DNA of 64,000 nucleotides, taken from NCBI GenBank assembly GCA_921293015.1, contig OV121092.1:2548001-2612000 (forward strand). Direction: 5' to 3'. Numbering within the stretch: the first letter of the stretch is position 1; each line of letters starts with the position of its first letter. Positions 12,380-24,700 of the stretch are shown in pieces. The notes under the pieces are model-generated. The model was not told the DNA's origin. It searched no databases and was given only the letters and a program-made list of their open reading frames with translations. The stretch is from Phorcus lineatus. Lineage: Eukaryota; Mollusca; Gastropoda; Trochida; Trochidae. The translations under genes and the position numbers were made by a program.

Positions 12380-12660
12380 TGTCAAATATTCCTTTTAGCC
12401 ATTGTTGCTGACAGTGATCCTCAAATCAATTGTAAATTGGGTCATGAATCTGTGTACAGACTCGGATTACGAGTGATTGACGGAAATCAGATGGTTCTCT
12501 ATTCTCAGTGCCCAACATCAATAAAGAATTAGACATAAACCATAGTCAATATCCCACGTTAGTGGCCTTCATGCTTACTTTTACAGACCAAGTAGAGAGA
12601 AACATGAATCTTCTTTACTGTGCAATTACCATTTGGCTTTCAAACTATGCTGGCCTCACA
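12380..12660 (+). repeat. Dispersed repeat R1, copy 4
   Basis: This lies between the two PLE GIY-YIG fragments. Shared blocks with copy 1 are AAATATTCCTTT, GGTCATGAATCT, AACATCAATAAAG, GAAACATGAATCTTC and CAATTACCATTTGGC. Confidence 0.6.
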
Positions 12661-12856
12661 TGTTTGAATGCGATAACTTGTTTGTGTACAAAATTAAATT
12701 ATTCAAATCCTACATCAAAATTATATTTAGTTTCTTTGAATGACATTTTAGAAGTTAGTGTGATGACGAACTACGAATTCAAAACAGCGATTGTTTATGG
12801 TGTTGATACTATAATCCCTTTGGAGTAGAGTTGATGTTTTCAGAATATGCACATTT

Positions 12857-13035
12857 TTAAAGGAACATCTGTGATCTTTTAATCTGAGTGACTGTTTTCA
12901 GGGATTTCGATGTTGTACCAATGGATGTTTTGTTCAGGGTTGGCTGATTTGCGTCCTTGTTTGTGAGATTTTGTGTTCCTTGATTATTTTCAGCAGAGGT
13001 CGGGACGTTTAGTTGATTTCTGAATCGCCACAGTC
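12857..13035 (-). pseudogene. Second, decayed PLE GIY-YIG fragment
   Basis: The nucleotide sequence parallels 12095-12275 (TTTAATCTGAGTGACTG, GATTTCGATGTTGTACCAAT, GTCCTTGTTTGTGAG, GGTCGGGACGTTT) but has internal deletions and broken frames. It is the same strand as the first copy, about 500 bp away. Confidence 0.7.
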
Positions 13036-13039
13036 GCAC

Positions 13040-14325
13040 TTGATATTATAAACTACTACGGATGGATCTTTAAACATTTACTGCATTGCACGTAATGCAA
13101 TACAAAGTTATATTTTTGACATTGCAATAGTTTTTGTTCTAACCATTTTAGATTGTTTTTAGGACTATATAGGGAGAGAGTACAAATATGAGTAACTGTA
13201 GAACCTTAAACATATATTCTACTATATTTATTATAATTTATTCTATATCCTATTAACGAACCAAGATAATATTGAAAACTTTCCTTACCTTAGGTCATTG
13301 TTATTACCATAACAAACATTCTTTATTCCATTGGATGCAAGGGTTTGTAATTGCTTTTGTGACAAATCACAATATATCTATATATTCATATGATATTCCT
13401 GTAATATTTTTATTTATAACATTTTTCATCATTGTACGATTCTTTTTCAGCTACACATAATTCATTGAATGTTTTTTTCTTTCAAGGTCCTCCTCTGTCG
13501 TTAACTGCTATACATTTACGACATATCCGGGATATATGTGGTTGATAGTTTTACACATCAATTTTATCACATTTCCTGTCTTATTCTTACAAAACGGTTC
13601 GTGTCGAACATCCTGTAATTGACATTATGGTGTCATGTAAATCGATTCACTTCTTGTCAATCATGTTGGGAAAGCATGTTTCAGAATCCAAGGAAGGCAA
13701 GCAAAGTAAAACGTGACTTGTAATAGTTCCAAAAGTACAAATTATTTTAATTAAAGGCAAAATAGATTTAATTTTCATACGAGAACTTTTCTTATTTACT
13801 TCATCAATTATATGGACATACATATTACCAGGGGTTAGCTTTTGAATTCAAATTAGAATTATCATAATTTCTGGGATTCATTGTTACTCAACATCCATAT
13901 TTAAGAAGAAATTTTAACAAAGTTAGCCATTTTAAAACAGAATTTAAAACGACATATCCGACCATATATTATGATCTAATTTTTATAGTAAAAAATAGAA
14001 AATGACTTTGTGGTTATATGATTTGTTTGAAGAAGTACAGGAAGATTAAAACAAATGTTATTTTTCCACATGACGAGTTACATTACACATAAAACTTGAC
14101 AATAGCACTTAAAACGGTGAAATATTAGAATGTTCAGTGTGTCATTTTAGACAGGGAACTAATCGACAAACATTGAAAACCTTTTGAAAGAAAACTAGTT
14201 CATGACTAGTAACATTGAGTCAATCATCAGTCATGCCATGTGAATGGTACTTGAAATTAAGTGACAAAATGGTTGGATTTTTTAAAGTCATGCCATGTGA
14301 ATGGCATTTAAAACAAGCAGACAGA
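13040..14325. other. Non-coding AT-rich stretch
   Basis: No domain-bearing frame. GTCATGCCATGTGAATGG occurs twice (14229 and 14287), a small local duplication. Confidence 0.5.
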
Positions 14326-14332
14326 GTCAGCT

Positions 14333-15117
14333 ATATCCCCCGCCAAAGGGAAAGGGTAGTTAAGGATACTAGTTGTGGAATATTGAACAGTGATCATGTT
14401 GTTTTTCTACAAACAACCTTTAAGAAATCCTATGTTACATTTCCATGGAAACGGGTAATAATAAAAATGCAGAGAAGTTGAAAACCCCAAAAGGCACATC
14501 TCCGCATGATGCCCGTTGCACATACCAAGTTTCGTTGAGCTAGGTCTCGCCGTTTTGGAGTTGTGCTCCGGAAACATTATCGGGACGGACGGACGAAAGG
14601 ACGGAAGGACAAACGGAAAAAATGCAAAGAAGTTGAAAACCCCAAAAGGCACATCTACGCATGATGCCCGTTGCACATACCAAGTTTCGTCGAGCTAGGT
14701 CTCACCGTTTTGGAGTTGTGCTCCGGAAACATTAACGGGTAAAAATAATGATGCAAAGAAGTTGAAAACCCCAAAAGGCACATCTCCGCATGATGCCCGT
14801 TGCACATACCAAGTTTCCTCGAGCTAGGTCTCACAGTTTTGGAGTTGTGGTCCGGAAACGAAATCCTATGTTACGTTTCCATGGAAACGGGTAAAAATAA
14901 AAATGCAAAGAAGTTGAAAACCCCAAAAGGCACATCTTCACATGATGCCCGTTGCACATACCAAGTTTCGTCGAGATAAGTCTCACCGTTTTTTAGTTGT
15001 GCTCCGGAAACATTATCGGGACGGACGGACGAACGGACAAACGGACGAACGGACGGACGAACGGACGGACGGAGACCATTTCAATATCCCCCACCAACTA
15101 CGTTGGGCGGGGGATAA
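14333..15117 (+). mobile_element. Non-autonomous element with CCCCCGCC terminal inverted repeats and internal tandem units
   Basis: The left end has TATCCCCCGCC near 14334. The right end has GGGCGGGGGATA near 15104, its inverse. Inside, a unit containing GAAGTTGAAAACCCCAAAAG and GATGCCCGTTGCACATACC repeats four times (starts 14467, 14622, 14751, 14903). GGACGGACG runs follow units 1 and 4. No protein is encoded. The short frames across it are repeat artefacts. Confidence 0.7.
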
Positions 15118-16340
15118 TAAAACGGCAATAGGATACAAGGGGGCATCGCCATTTTAAAACAGAATTAGAAAACAACATTTCCGACCGCAGATTTTATCAT
15201 CTAATTTATGTAGTAAAGATAGGACTTCTTATTGTATATAACACTTATTTATCATTAAAGTGGAATCGAAACAAATGTTGTTTCCCCGATGTGTAAAAAG
15301 TCTATATATAAAAGACTATATATAAAACTTTACTACATATAATACTTCTTTTATATCTCACTGCAACATGTGACTTACATCATTGATGTGAAAAAAGAAA
15401 GTAACAATAAAATCAAAAAAACTTTCAATACCATTGACAAGACGAGGGCGTTAGTAATAAACATGTTATTGTCACATTTGAAATATGTCGGATAAAGTGC
15501 TGTTACATAATCGTGGCTGGATAAAAACACTACCACGATATTAATCCTGTTTAAATGTCAAAGAAACATATTTTTTCTGAATCTTCTTTCAATAACACAT
15601 TTAAAAAAACAGAATAGCAAACTAATCGTTGTTCCAGAAACGTTAATCTACCGCACACTATAATTTCTTGTTTTGTTATACATGTTATAAAAGGTATGCT
15701 TTGTATATCTTATTCTAACATGCATTTTCTCCGTTGTCAAAATGTACCATGGTTTGATATGGAATAGATTCTATGATACGGATTTTCCCTTGAATATCAA
15801 ATTTGATCCACGTGAAATTAGTTTGCTTTCTCTTTTGCTTTAGCAGGGAATAAGGAAAACCATTTATAAGACTTATACTTAAAGGGATCGATTTATTTCA
15901 TTCTGTCTTGTCCCAGGTGTTTAACAATTTATTGAGTTTTCAAAAGTTTTTGCTGTGTTGTCCTGTGAAAGAACAGGCAGATTAACATCAACCTCATGAT
16001 TGTCTCTGTGGCATTGTGTTGCATTTTTTAATACTTACATTGTTCAACGAAATCCTTCTTTTGATAATGGCATGATGGAACTAGTTTCAATAGTAAATCT
16101 GTATGGAACTGCACACAAAAGAAATTATCTACTCGCCGATATGAAATGATCTTCATAAACAGTCAGTCCTGAGAAAAATAAGCTCTAATGAACTATGATG
16201 CAACGACTGCAAATTTGCGTTCTTGCCAAACATTATAACAGAGAGTAGTCACTACATTTTGTATCCTTTTAGTCATAAACAAGTTAATATAACAGTAAAT
16301 AATTTCTTTCAATGTCTAGATGTTGATCAATAATTGGGAT
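15118..16340. other. Non-coding AT-rich stretch with a short palindrome
   Basis: Near 15297-15340, AGTCTATATATAAAAGACT can form a small hairpin. Otherwise nothing recognisable. Confidence 0.5.
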
Positions 16341-16343
16341 AAG

Positions 16344-16755
16344 TCATTTTCTCCCAACAGAGGTAGCTCCTTCAGTAATTTCTATACAACCTCTGTCTTA
16401 ATACGAATGTTTCTCGGGCTTCCGGCAGTTTCTCCTAGCGGCGCAAAATTGCAACTAAAACTACCTGGCAATATTCCAGCCAAGTTCACCGAATGCATTA
16501 ATAACATATTTCTTGTCACCCAGGCCTATGCAATGATGCAGTCGCATAAGGAGGCGTATGTGTTCTGTAAAAAAGACTCAAAGTGGAAGGAACATTTCCG
16601 AATAAAGTTTAGGTTTTGGAAAGCTTACGGAAATAACTTTGGCAATTTGAATGAGAACGTTTGAAACGGCGTCGCAGATTGTACAACTAACTTTGATAGC
16701 ATCCAATCAGTATTCTACATTTTTCGATCAAGAAACGTACGATTTATAAAACAAT
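16344..16755 (+). mobile_element. MITE-like element, copy A (right end decayed)
   Basis: This aligns with the 58.85 kb copy over most of its length: CCCAACAGAGGTAGCTCC, ACAACCTCTGTCTT, GTTTCTCGGGCTTC, CTACCTGGCAATATT, GTTTGAAACGGCGTCGC and GCATCCAATCAG. The left inverted repeat is present; the right one is worn. Copy A carries about 60-90 bp of internal sequence missing from copy B. A 114-codon frame across it is not a gene. Confidence 0.75.
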
Positions 16756-18110
16756 TAGAACTAAGATAGGTTAGGGTTGCCAGTGGAAATTCTTGAAAAA
16801 AATGTTTGTGTTATGAATGAAGTAGTTGATGCAATATCAGACTTCAAATTTTGGAATACTTAGTTTTTATATCGCTTGAGTTGATTGATTGTGCATATTG
16901 TTTTTAAGTGCTCAATTGAAAATTCAAGACATTGGCGTTGATTTGAAAATAGTTTCATTTAAAAGGAACACAGATTCAACGTTATAATCCGCATTTAGTT
17001 GTCGAATTTTATATTAAAAAATTACAGAACAAACATCTATGGTACAAGCTTCATTCTATAATGGTATGAAGAAGGAATTATTGAATACTTCTAGTCTGGA
17101 GCAGTTATCTAAGTGATTTTTGTTGATTTGCTGTACCACAGGGAGATCAAATAAGATTACAACAGTGTGAATTGAATTTCATTTGATGACTTCCATAATT
17201 TCTTTATTTCTAGTATGAGATTATTGATCATGACCATAATTAAGAAAAGAACATATTTTCTAAATACCTCAAACATTAAGATATCTGCAACGTCTGATAG
17301 ATGCATTTCAAAGTTTAAAGAAAAAACATGAAAGAGATTTTGCCAAAGATTCGGAACAAACTTTATATACTAACGAGACTTAGAAATGTTGAACGATTGA
17401 AGCCTGGTTGAGCAGAAAACCCTGAGGCAGTTCCCGGCCAATTTCCGTTTGGCATGAGATAATAAGAACAATCACAACAACTTTGACATGATTACAATGC
17501 GCAAAGCATATTTGATTTCAATTTGTCCTCTTCATAAATATATCTTTTCTCCTATTCACACGGTGCAGACTAATTTTGATAATGAGTATAGATAAATCTT
17601 TACTCCAACGCATTACAGTGTTGTTTTCTGTGCTTGTGTATATTGATAGGTGTCTATTTCTATAGTCAAATTTTCACACAATTCTTCCAGTATGATTTTA
17701 TTTTTCATTCTTCTATAATATTGCACAAGTCCAAGAAGCGTCCACTTCGGAGTGAGAGGCCACGGATTTATTTGAAATTAAAGAGGGTCCTCTTCATGAC
17801 AACCATTTTATGATATTTAATGGTTAAACTACATTCATTTTCACTAAAACATTGCTGTGTTCCTGCATTATCGTAATAGATCGCACAGCTGTTTTATTTG
17901 TGTTCTATAGAATTCCACATCCAGAGATTCTTGTCCACGATGTTCGGAGACTATAAAGCATTAACGCAGTCACCTCTGAATTCAAAACATACAGTTAACA
18001 ACAAATTCAAGACAATAATGCACAATTTGACATGATTACTGTACCACAAGTCACTAAATCTGGGCAATGTTATTTAGCCCGAAGGCAGTATCAGACGGCT
18101 GACGTCTTTC
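16756..18110. other. Non-coding stretch downstream of the GPCR gene
   Basis: No supported gene. The receptor's 3' UTR must begin at 18424 and run toward lower coordinates. No unambiguous polyadenylation site was fixed. Confidence 0.4.
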
Positions 18111-18114
18111 TTTA

Positions 18115-18457
18115 TAAATCCTCTTGCTTACTCTCAGAAAACAACCTTCGGGCGATATCTTTGAAATAAGGTTGATGTAGGCACGACCATAAGGTAGATG
18201 TGTTGCATTCGGAGCCTCATATCGACACTTAACACTTCTTTTTACACAAAACTGTTGGCTTTTTGTCACAACAGGTGACTTAATTCTCTCTACACAAACC
18301 TTCCTGCTTACCCTCTCAGATTACAGCCCTCGGGCGATACCTTTGTTATAAGGTTGATATAGGCACGACCAAATGGTAGATGTGTTATATTCTGAGCTTC
18401 ATATCGAGCACTTCATTCTCCACTTCACACAAAGCTGTTGGTTTTTGTCACAACAGC
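18115..18457. repeat. 182-bp tandem duplication across the GPCR stop codon and 3' UTR
   Basis: Two copies, about 18297-18457 and 18115-18275, share the series GTTGTGACAAAAA, CAACAG(C/T)TTTGTGT, TCGATATGA and GGTCGTGCCTA at an offset of 182 bp. The copy nearer the gene contains the last codons and the TGA. The distal copy has one extra base, so its equivalent of the last codons is out of frame and reads past the stop. Confidence 0.8.
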
Positions 18458-18733
18458 CACTGGAGACACATCCTTTGGTATACAATGCAGAGTTGCAGCT
18501 CGATAACACTTCCCGTTCTCGTAGAAACAATGGAAACGCTTTCTCTCACAAGAGCTCTGTTCGGAATCATTTTTGCTTAAAGCATCTTTGGAATTTGGTT
18601 GTTTGTCACCATTTGTGGCCTTATTCTTGTGACGAGAGTTTGAAGAGGAGGCGTGCCAATAGATGCGCTGAAATTTACGGGAGTTGGTCCTCAGCTTGTG
18701 GCGGATCCAAACCTTCCTTAACTCGGATTGGAC
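18425..18733 (-). CDS. GPCR terminal exon: helix 8 and C-terminal tail
   Basis: After acceptor TTCGACAG, 309 nt encode [15 protein letters not shown] (helix 8), a Ser/Asn/Lys-rich tail with clustered serines as possible kinase sites, and a cysteine-rich patch ([13 protein letters not shown]). The protein ends KTNSFV and TGA. S-x-V at the C terminus fits a class I PDZ ligand; vertebrate PTH1R also ends in a PDZ ligand. The final codons lie inside a tandem duplication (18.1-18.46 kb). Confidence 0.9.
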   Translation of the reverse strand, partial: VQSELRKVWIRHKLRTNSRKFQRIYWHASSSNSRHKNKATNGDKQPNSKDALSKNDSEQSSCERKRFHCFYENGKCYRAATLHCIPKDVSPVAVVTKTNSFV

Positions 18734-21700
18734 CTGTCGAATAACCCTGTCTGATTAATGTATTCAACGATTCAACAAAATTAAACCTGTTGCCAGACTC
18801 CGTATATCTAAAGACACAGGAACATCTATTTTTTACAAGTTTGACAATCTTCAATTCATAAATTGTCACGACAAGTTTTTGTAAAGAAAAAGCTATAATT
18901 ACCTCTCCATTGAAGAAACAGAAAAGACAGGCCACAAAGAATCCCTGCAAAACAATATATGGCAAAGAGTGACACTTTCGAAAAGTCTCTAATGTCTTTA
19001 CTTATTTCATATTTGTTAGGGACATGTTTTGAGGCTCAAACTCAAAATGACCTTTTATCAGAAATGACAAGTAGAAAAAAATAACAATATCTGGAAAAGC
19101 CAGACAGTGCAACTTCTGAAACCATTCATAAACTGTTGACATTTTATAGAGCAGACCACGTGTATCTACATAATCAAAACAGAGTGACATGGCCAATTAT
19201 TTTCGAAGGTAACAGTTCGATGACTACTAATATAGAATTCGCCCGTTCAGGCTATGGTTAACAAGGCTTCGACATTAACAGCATCAGCAGAGAAACAAAG
19301 AAAATCAAAATGAATGCATGGAGAATGGACGTTTAAATGATCGGGGGCATTGGAATAGACTACTGTCCTTAACCTCTTCATAAAATACGATACAAGTAAA
19401 TACAAGTAATTATAGATTAGAAAGAGTTTTGACAACCACCTTAACCATCTCATCACTTGGAATGAAAATACGTTTGATCTGCCCTTGTTTTGGATAATTT
19501 ATAAAATACCGAATTTCTCAACAATGTATTTAAAGATATTATATCCCAGTTTTGTATCCGACTTCTATCCCCATTTTCATAACGACAATACATTCAAGTA
19601 AATAAAACACCAAACAGAGTTTCGATGCGTCCTTTAATTAAAAAGATATAACGGTTCAAAGCGCGTAGAAATTGGCCACCTCGAAAGCCCAATTAAAAAA
19701 GTCCCTAGAGTGGCCTGAGCTCTCCTTCGGCAGATGTGACGTCATAGACAGGACTCGCTCCGCGTTTGTTTGTAAACAAGTATATATCAATGCAGATATG
19801 GGTCGCATTCGTCGACGTTTTCATTGCGATAGAGACATGCCTTCTTCCTGCGTTGCTGCCAACTGTACTAATAAGAAATCAGGAGACATTCAACTGCATC
19901 GGTTTCCGAAGGATCCTGTCCAATTCGCGAATTGGACAAAGTTTGTTAGTCAGAAAAGAGCGAAGTGGAGTCCCAATGACAGGTCTGTTATCTGCTCCGA
20001 TCATTTCGCAGAGGACTGTTATGATCTTTCCTACGATTTCAAAGCGGACTTTGGACTTGCCCCACAAAGGAAAAGACTCGTCAAAAATGCCGTACGAACA
20101 GTTAATAAACAAATGAAGATGTTAACATGCCCGCTACCCGTCTGTCCAGTGAGATATGACAGAAAACGGAGGGAATACTTTGAGAAGAGAGAACGAAAGA
20201 GGGTAAGGAATTTGAAAGAAAGGCTAATTCAAAATTCTATTCCGGGGGAGGTGAGATAAATAATCATGAAACTTTTTGGGAGTTGACTATAATCGATGAT
20301 TTTGCTGACGAATGTTGAGTTTTTATCTGCATTATGAATTTATGTCTCTTTAGATTAGTCGCAGAATTTATTAATTTAAACCCCATTAACTGTTTGAATT
20401 TTTAGTATTTGATTGCATATGGGGTTGAAAAATTCATCGGGTTGAACAAAATAGTTATTTCAACATGTTGGAGACTATAATGAAATAATGTGCATATATA
20501 TATATATAGATCTGTAAATTATACACAGTGACAGGTTTGTAGTTTGTTACATTACTAGTTTTGGGTATATATCATTTTTTTTGGTGCTGATTACTCTAAA
20601 GATACATGCAAAAATGTGGGCAAGACACTACAGTTTGGGTTATAACATTTATGAAAAATTAAAATTTCTTGCTACAGCGTCATTTTAGATGCAACAAAAA
20701 GTAAAATTAAAGTAAAAGAGCTGCCCCGGAGAAACATTTACCATTTTATGTAGCCTTACAGTGGATAACTTATAACCTATTATATATTGATAAACATTGC
20801 AGAATGAAATAAGATATTTAGTAATACAGATTTGTTAATATATTGTCATGTGTCACGTGTATTGACAAACCTAATTACCTTCATCAAGTTTCAATAAAGG
20901 CTGTTGATCATGGGTGAGGATAAAGTTTAGACAGGATAACTAATCAGTGCCTTGTGTATTACCTATTGGAAATGTGCCAGGTGCTGAGGTCATTAAGTTT
21001 ATTGCTTAATTGCCATAATGTACAGGTGTGTGGCATTTCATGTAGACTGTTAGGTAATAACTTTATGACTATATTGTCTGGTGTGAAAAAGTAGTGATAG
21101 GTAACTAAAAACCTCTCTCTGATAAAATACCGGTACTAAAGTACTGAAGGAAATGGAAATAATATGCTTTTCAGCGTTAATATGTTTATTTGGTTGAAAT
21201 AGTAAAACTGAAAAAGAATTTCATATTTACGATACATTTCCAAGCAGGCTTTAACTTACATCACAATCAACAATAAATGTTGTGTTATTATTGACAATAT
21301 TGGCCTACGTCACTCTAGATTAGTACCAGACTCTTTATCTCAAACACTGACCGTTACTCACACAAATGAACAATAATCTGTATCCTTACTATGAAAAATA
21401 CATTAGTACGTAATTCTACGTTTTTATGAAGGTGGCAAATTGCGAATCAAGAGGTACATTTACTAAACACATCAAAGATTTGATCTTCATTATCACTAAT
21501 AACTGAGTAATAAGGCGAAAAACAGCTGCTCGGAACCTCGTATCCCAATGACGAGATCCGGAAGTTGCCGAGAGACAGACCATCGAAAGCGGGATCTCAT
21601 CGTTACATTCATGCAAAGCAGAAACACGGAGTTGCGATATTGAGTTGACACAAATGGCACAAAGTAGTATCAAGTATTCTACATATACAATGGTCAATCA

Positions 21701-24700
21701 ACTACACAGGGGGATAGTCGATTTGTCGAGGTGTTCAAACGAAAACCAGTCACAATGGCGGCAGATATCAGTTTGGGTTCACTCGATCGGCATTATCGGA
21801 GATTAACAACCCAAACAAACAACAACAACAACAACAGATAATTAATGTCAAACAGAATATGTCGATGTATTGATATAAATAGCTTTGGTGACTTAGGGGC
21901 TTTTTTTATAAGTACAATCAGTGAAAATATATACGTTCACGACCGCTGGAATCTATAATGTAAACAATGACACAGATCAGCCAGTCGTTAACGAGTCCTG
22001 TCTATGTCGTCACAACCCCCCTAGCACCTGATTGGCTAATAAAACGTTTCGCGTCTGTTTTCCGGAAGTGTTTATAAAAGACGTTTTTTCTGCTATTTTC
22101 AGGTGGATGTGAATCTAAATAGTTGTTGATATTTTTTCTTAACTGTGTTATGAAGTATTTCCGCTAATCGTACCCCCTATGTGGATATATTATCTTTAAA
22201 GCGAATGGAATGATATAACTTACTTTGACTACTTCGAGTCATTTGCATCTATTGGCAAAGAACACATTATTTGTTTTTAACCATTCGCCTGATGCTGCAT
22301 ATCATAAATCTTCCCGATAGTCGGGACGTTGGAGAAAAGATTACTAGATTACTTTTCTTCAACAAATTTCATAAGATCAAAATACAGTTATTTGATTTTT
22401 GACTTTAACTCGCAATATATATACTCTATTTATTTTTGGAAATCATTAAGTTTCGTACCATTTACCATATACTCTCAACAAATTGGATCATAAGACATTT
22501 ATATCTCTTCGTGATATTTGAAATTATGATAAAATAGCAATGCATATCATTCTTCTAATGGGGACGTTTTGCTACTATAATAAAAAGTGCCCACTAAAAA
22601 TAATTAAAGATAAAATTTACCTCGTCATTTCAGTATCCTCCTAAGTTTTAATTCACTTTCTAACCAATTATACTGAAATATCTTCATTTAGCAGATATAG
22701 AGAGGACTAAACGACAGTCTATTTAATACTAACTTTATCAAACGAGGCAATCATGAGATATCAAACGAGCGAAAGCGAAATCATTAACGAGTTTGATAAT
22801 ATCTAAATATTCCATTTATGGCTTTATAATTTTTGAAAATATTTAGAGTTCAAAAACTGGTCTCATAAACGTTTATTTAAAATATAAAGTCTCATTTTAT
22901 ACTCGTATAGGTCCTTTATTCTTCTATGACCTTTCTTGTAAAAACAACTATGAACACTGTTTGGCACCTCTATAGAATTTTCAAATTTACCGTCCTCTGA
23001 CAGCAAATTTATCATATAGTTTTAAAAAACTCTCATTCATTCGGCATTTTCACTTTTCGTTATAGCATCAAAATTCGAAATTTCTTATAGATTTACCGAG
23101 TCATCCAAAAAAATTTGAATGATTCTCTAACGCTTTTACTATTTACCTGGAATGAGTTGAAGAACATCTCATAGTAGAACCTTACAAGCTCTGTGGTGAG
23201 GTCGACGTTGTAGGGAACAAACACAAATATAATGTAGTGGACGCCAAATAGTGGAATCAGAACAAGAGTTGACTTTGCTAACCGTCTGTAAAAAAAGGCA
23301 AAATACTCGGACACTGTTAAACGGAAAGTCAATTGTGTGCAAATTGGTCAAGTTAAGTACATGATGTTGTATAAGTGACAAAGTATATGACAGTGTTAAT
23401 AAGAGACATGTTCTCGACCTACACTAAAATTTAGGCTATGAATTATTCTAATAATTTAGTCGTCCTTCATCCATTATATCCCTTTTTCCGAGCTCTAGAC
23501 TGAGGACCTAGACTGTATTAAAGGCTCCTATTTATACACAGTCATGAGGCAGGACCCTGGGTTACCATTGAAAACAACCTTATCATTAAACGCTATGCAG
23601 TGCATATGTTATGTAGCAGGTTCCAGACAGTTTTATAAGTACGAGATAATTTTTTATTGTGCCCAGAACTTGCAATGTACTTATATAACTGTCTGCTGAT
23701 ATATCATGTGCAAGGGTGTCCTTGCAAATGTCTAAGAAGGTATTGATTGAGACAATACGGATCTGTTAATGTCTTCGTATATAACGAATGCTATGCATAG
23801 GAAGAACACGTATAAAGTACGAAAAAGTGAACAAAAATGGTATTTTTGTGATGTAAAAAGGTAAAGTTTGAAGAAAGTCTCACCTATATCTGTAGTTTCT
23901 ATTTCGGGGAGTATTTGAACGTTGAACTTGCAGTTTAGTAAATAATATCCTCACCACATTGACAAAGAACACAAACGAGCCCTGAAATAAAATGATTTTT
24001 TTAAAACTTGTCAATGTTTTGCACATGCATATAACTTTTTATTCTATTGTGCAAATAACATTTTGGTTTCCATGAGAACATGTCGTTAATTATCAATTAC
24101 AAAGATAAATCTTTGAAAGTATTTCGTGATATTTTGTCAAAATTTCACGTTGTCGAGAAATAATCTATCATGTGAGGGTACATGAAAAAAATGATTTTTT
24201 TGGAAACTGGTCAATGTTTGGCACATTCGTATTACTTTATTATATTGTTTAAATAAAATTTTGGCTACCATGATAACATGTTATCTGTTAACATTTCGTT
24301 AAATTATCAATTACATAGATAATCTTTGAAAATATTTCATGATTTGTTGTCAAAATCACACGAAATAATCTATCATGTGAGGGTACATTAGAAAAGATCC
24401 AAGTCCAAAGTCATAGAGGTAGTTGAATTTAGGTATAGATATAATGATTCATTTATCAACAATGATACATACCACGACAGTTGCAGTTATTGGACCTTTC
24501 ATTATCCAGAAATATCCAGGAGTAGGGTTTGTATTCCAACATCTAGAAGGGAAAAGTAAACAAAGAAAGCCTAGTTAAATAATCTTTAGATACTTAACAG
24601 CACATTTGGTAAGTTATCATAGATATTATCTTTTTCTCCTATTTGAACATGACAAATTTGATTTTTTCACTTGTGTAAACTTATTATTTCGATCCTTATG

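Noticed and set aside
16320..16664. 114-codon plus-strand frame
   Set aside because: It covers MITE copy A, and the homologous copy at 58.85 kb does not keep the frame.
18054..18269. 71-codon minus-strand frame downstream of the GPCR stop
   Set aside because: It is the shifted second copy of the tail duplication; kept only as a possible alternative end, not as a gene.
18373..18744. 123-codon plus-strand frame
   Set aside because: It is the antisense of the GPCR terminal exon.
21416..21697. 93-codon minus-strand frame starting with a hydrophobic segment
   Set aside because: No known domain, no supporting splice context; it could be chance in intron DNA.
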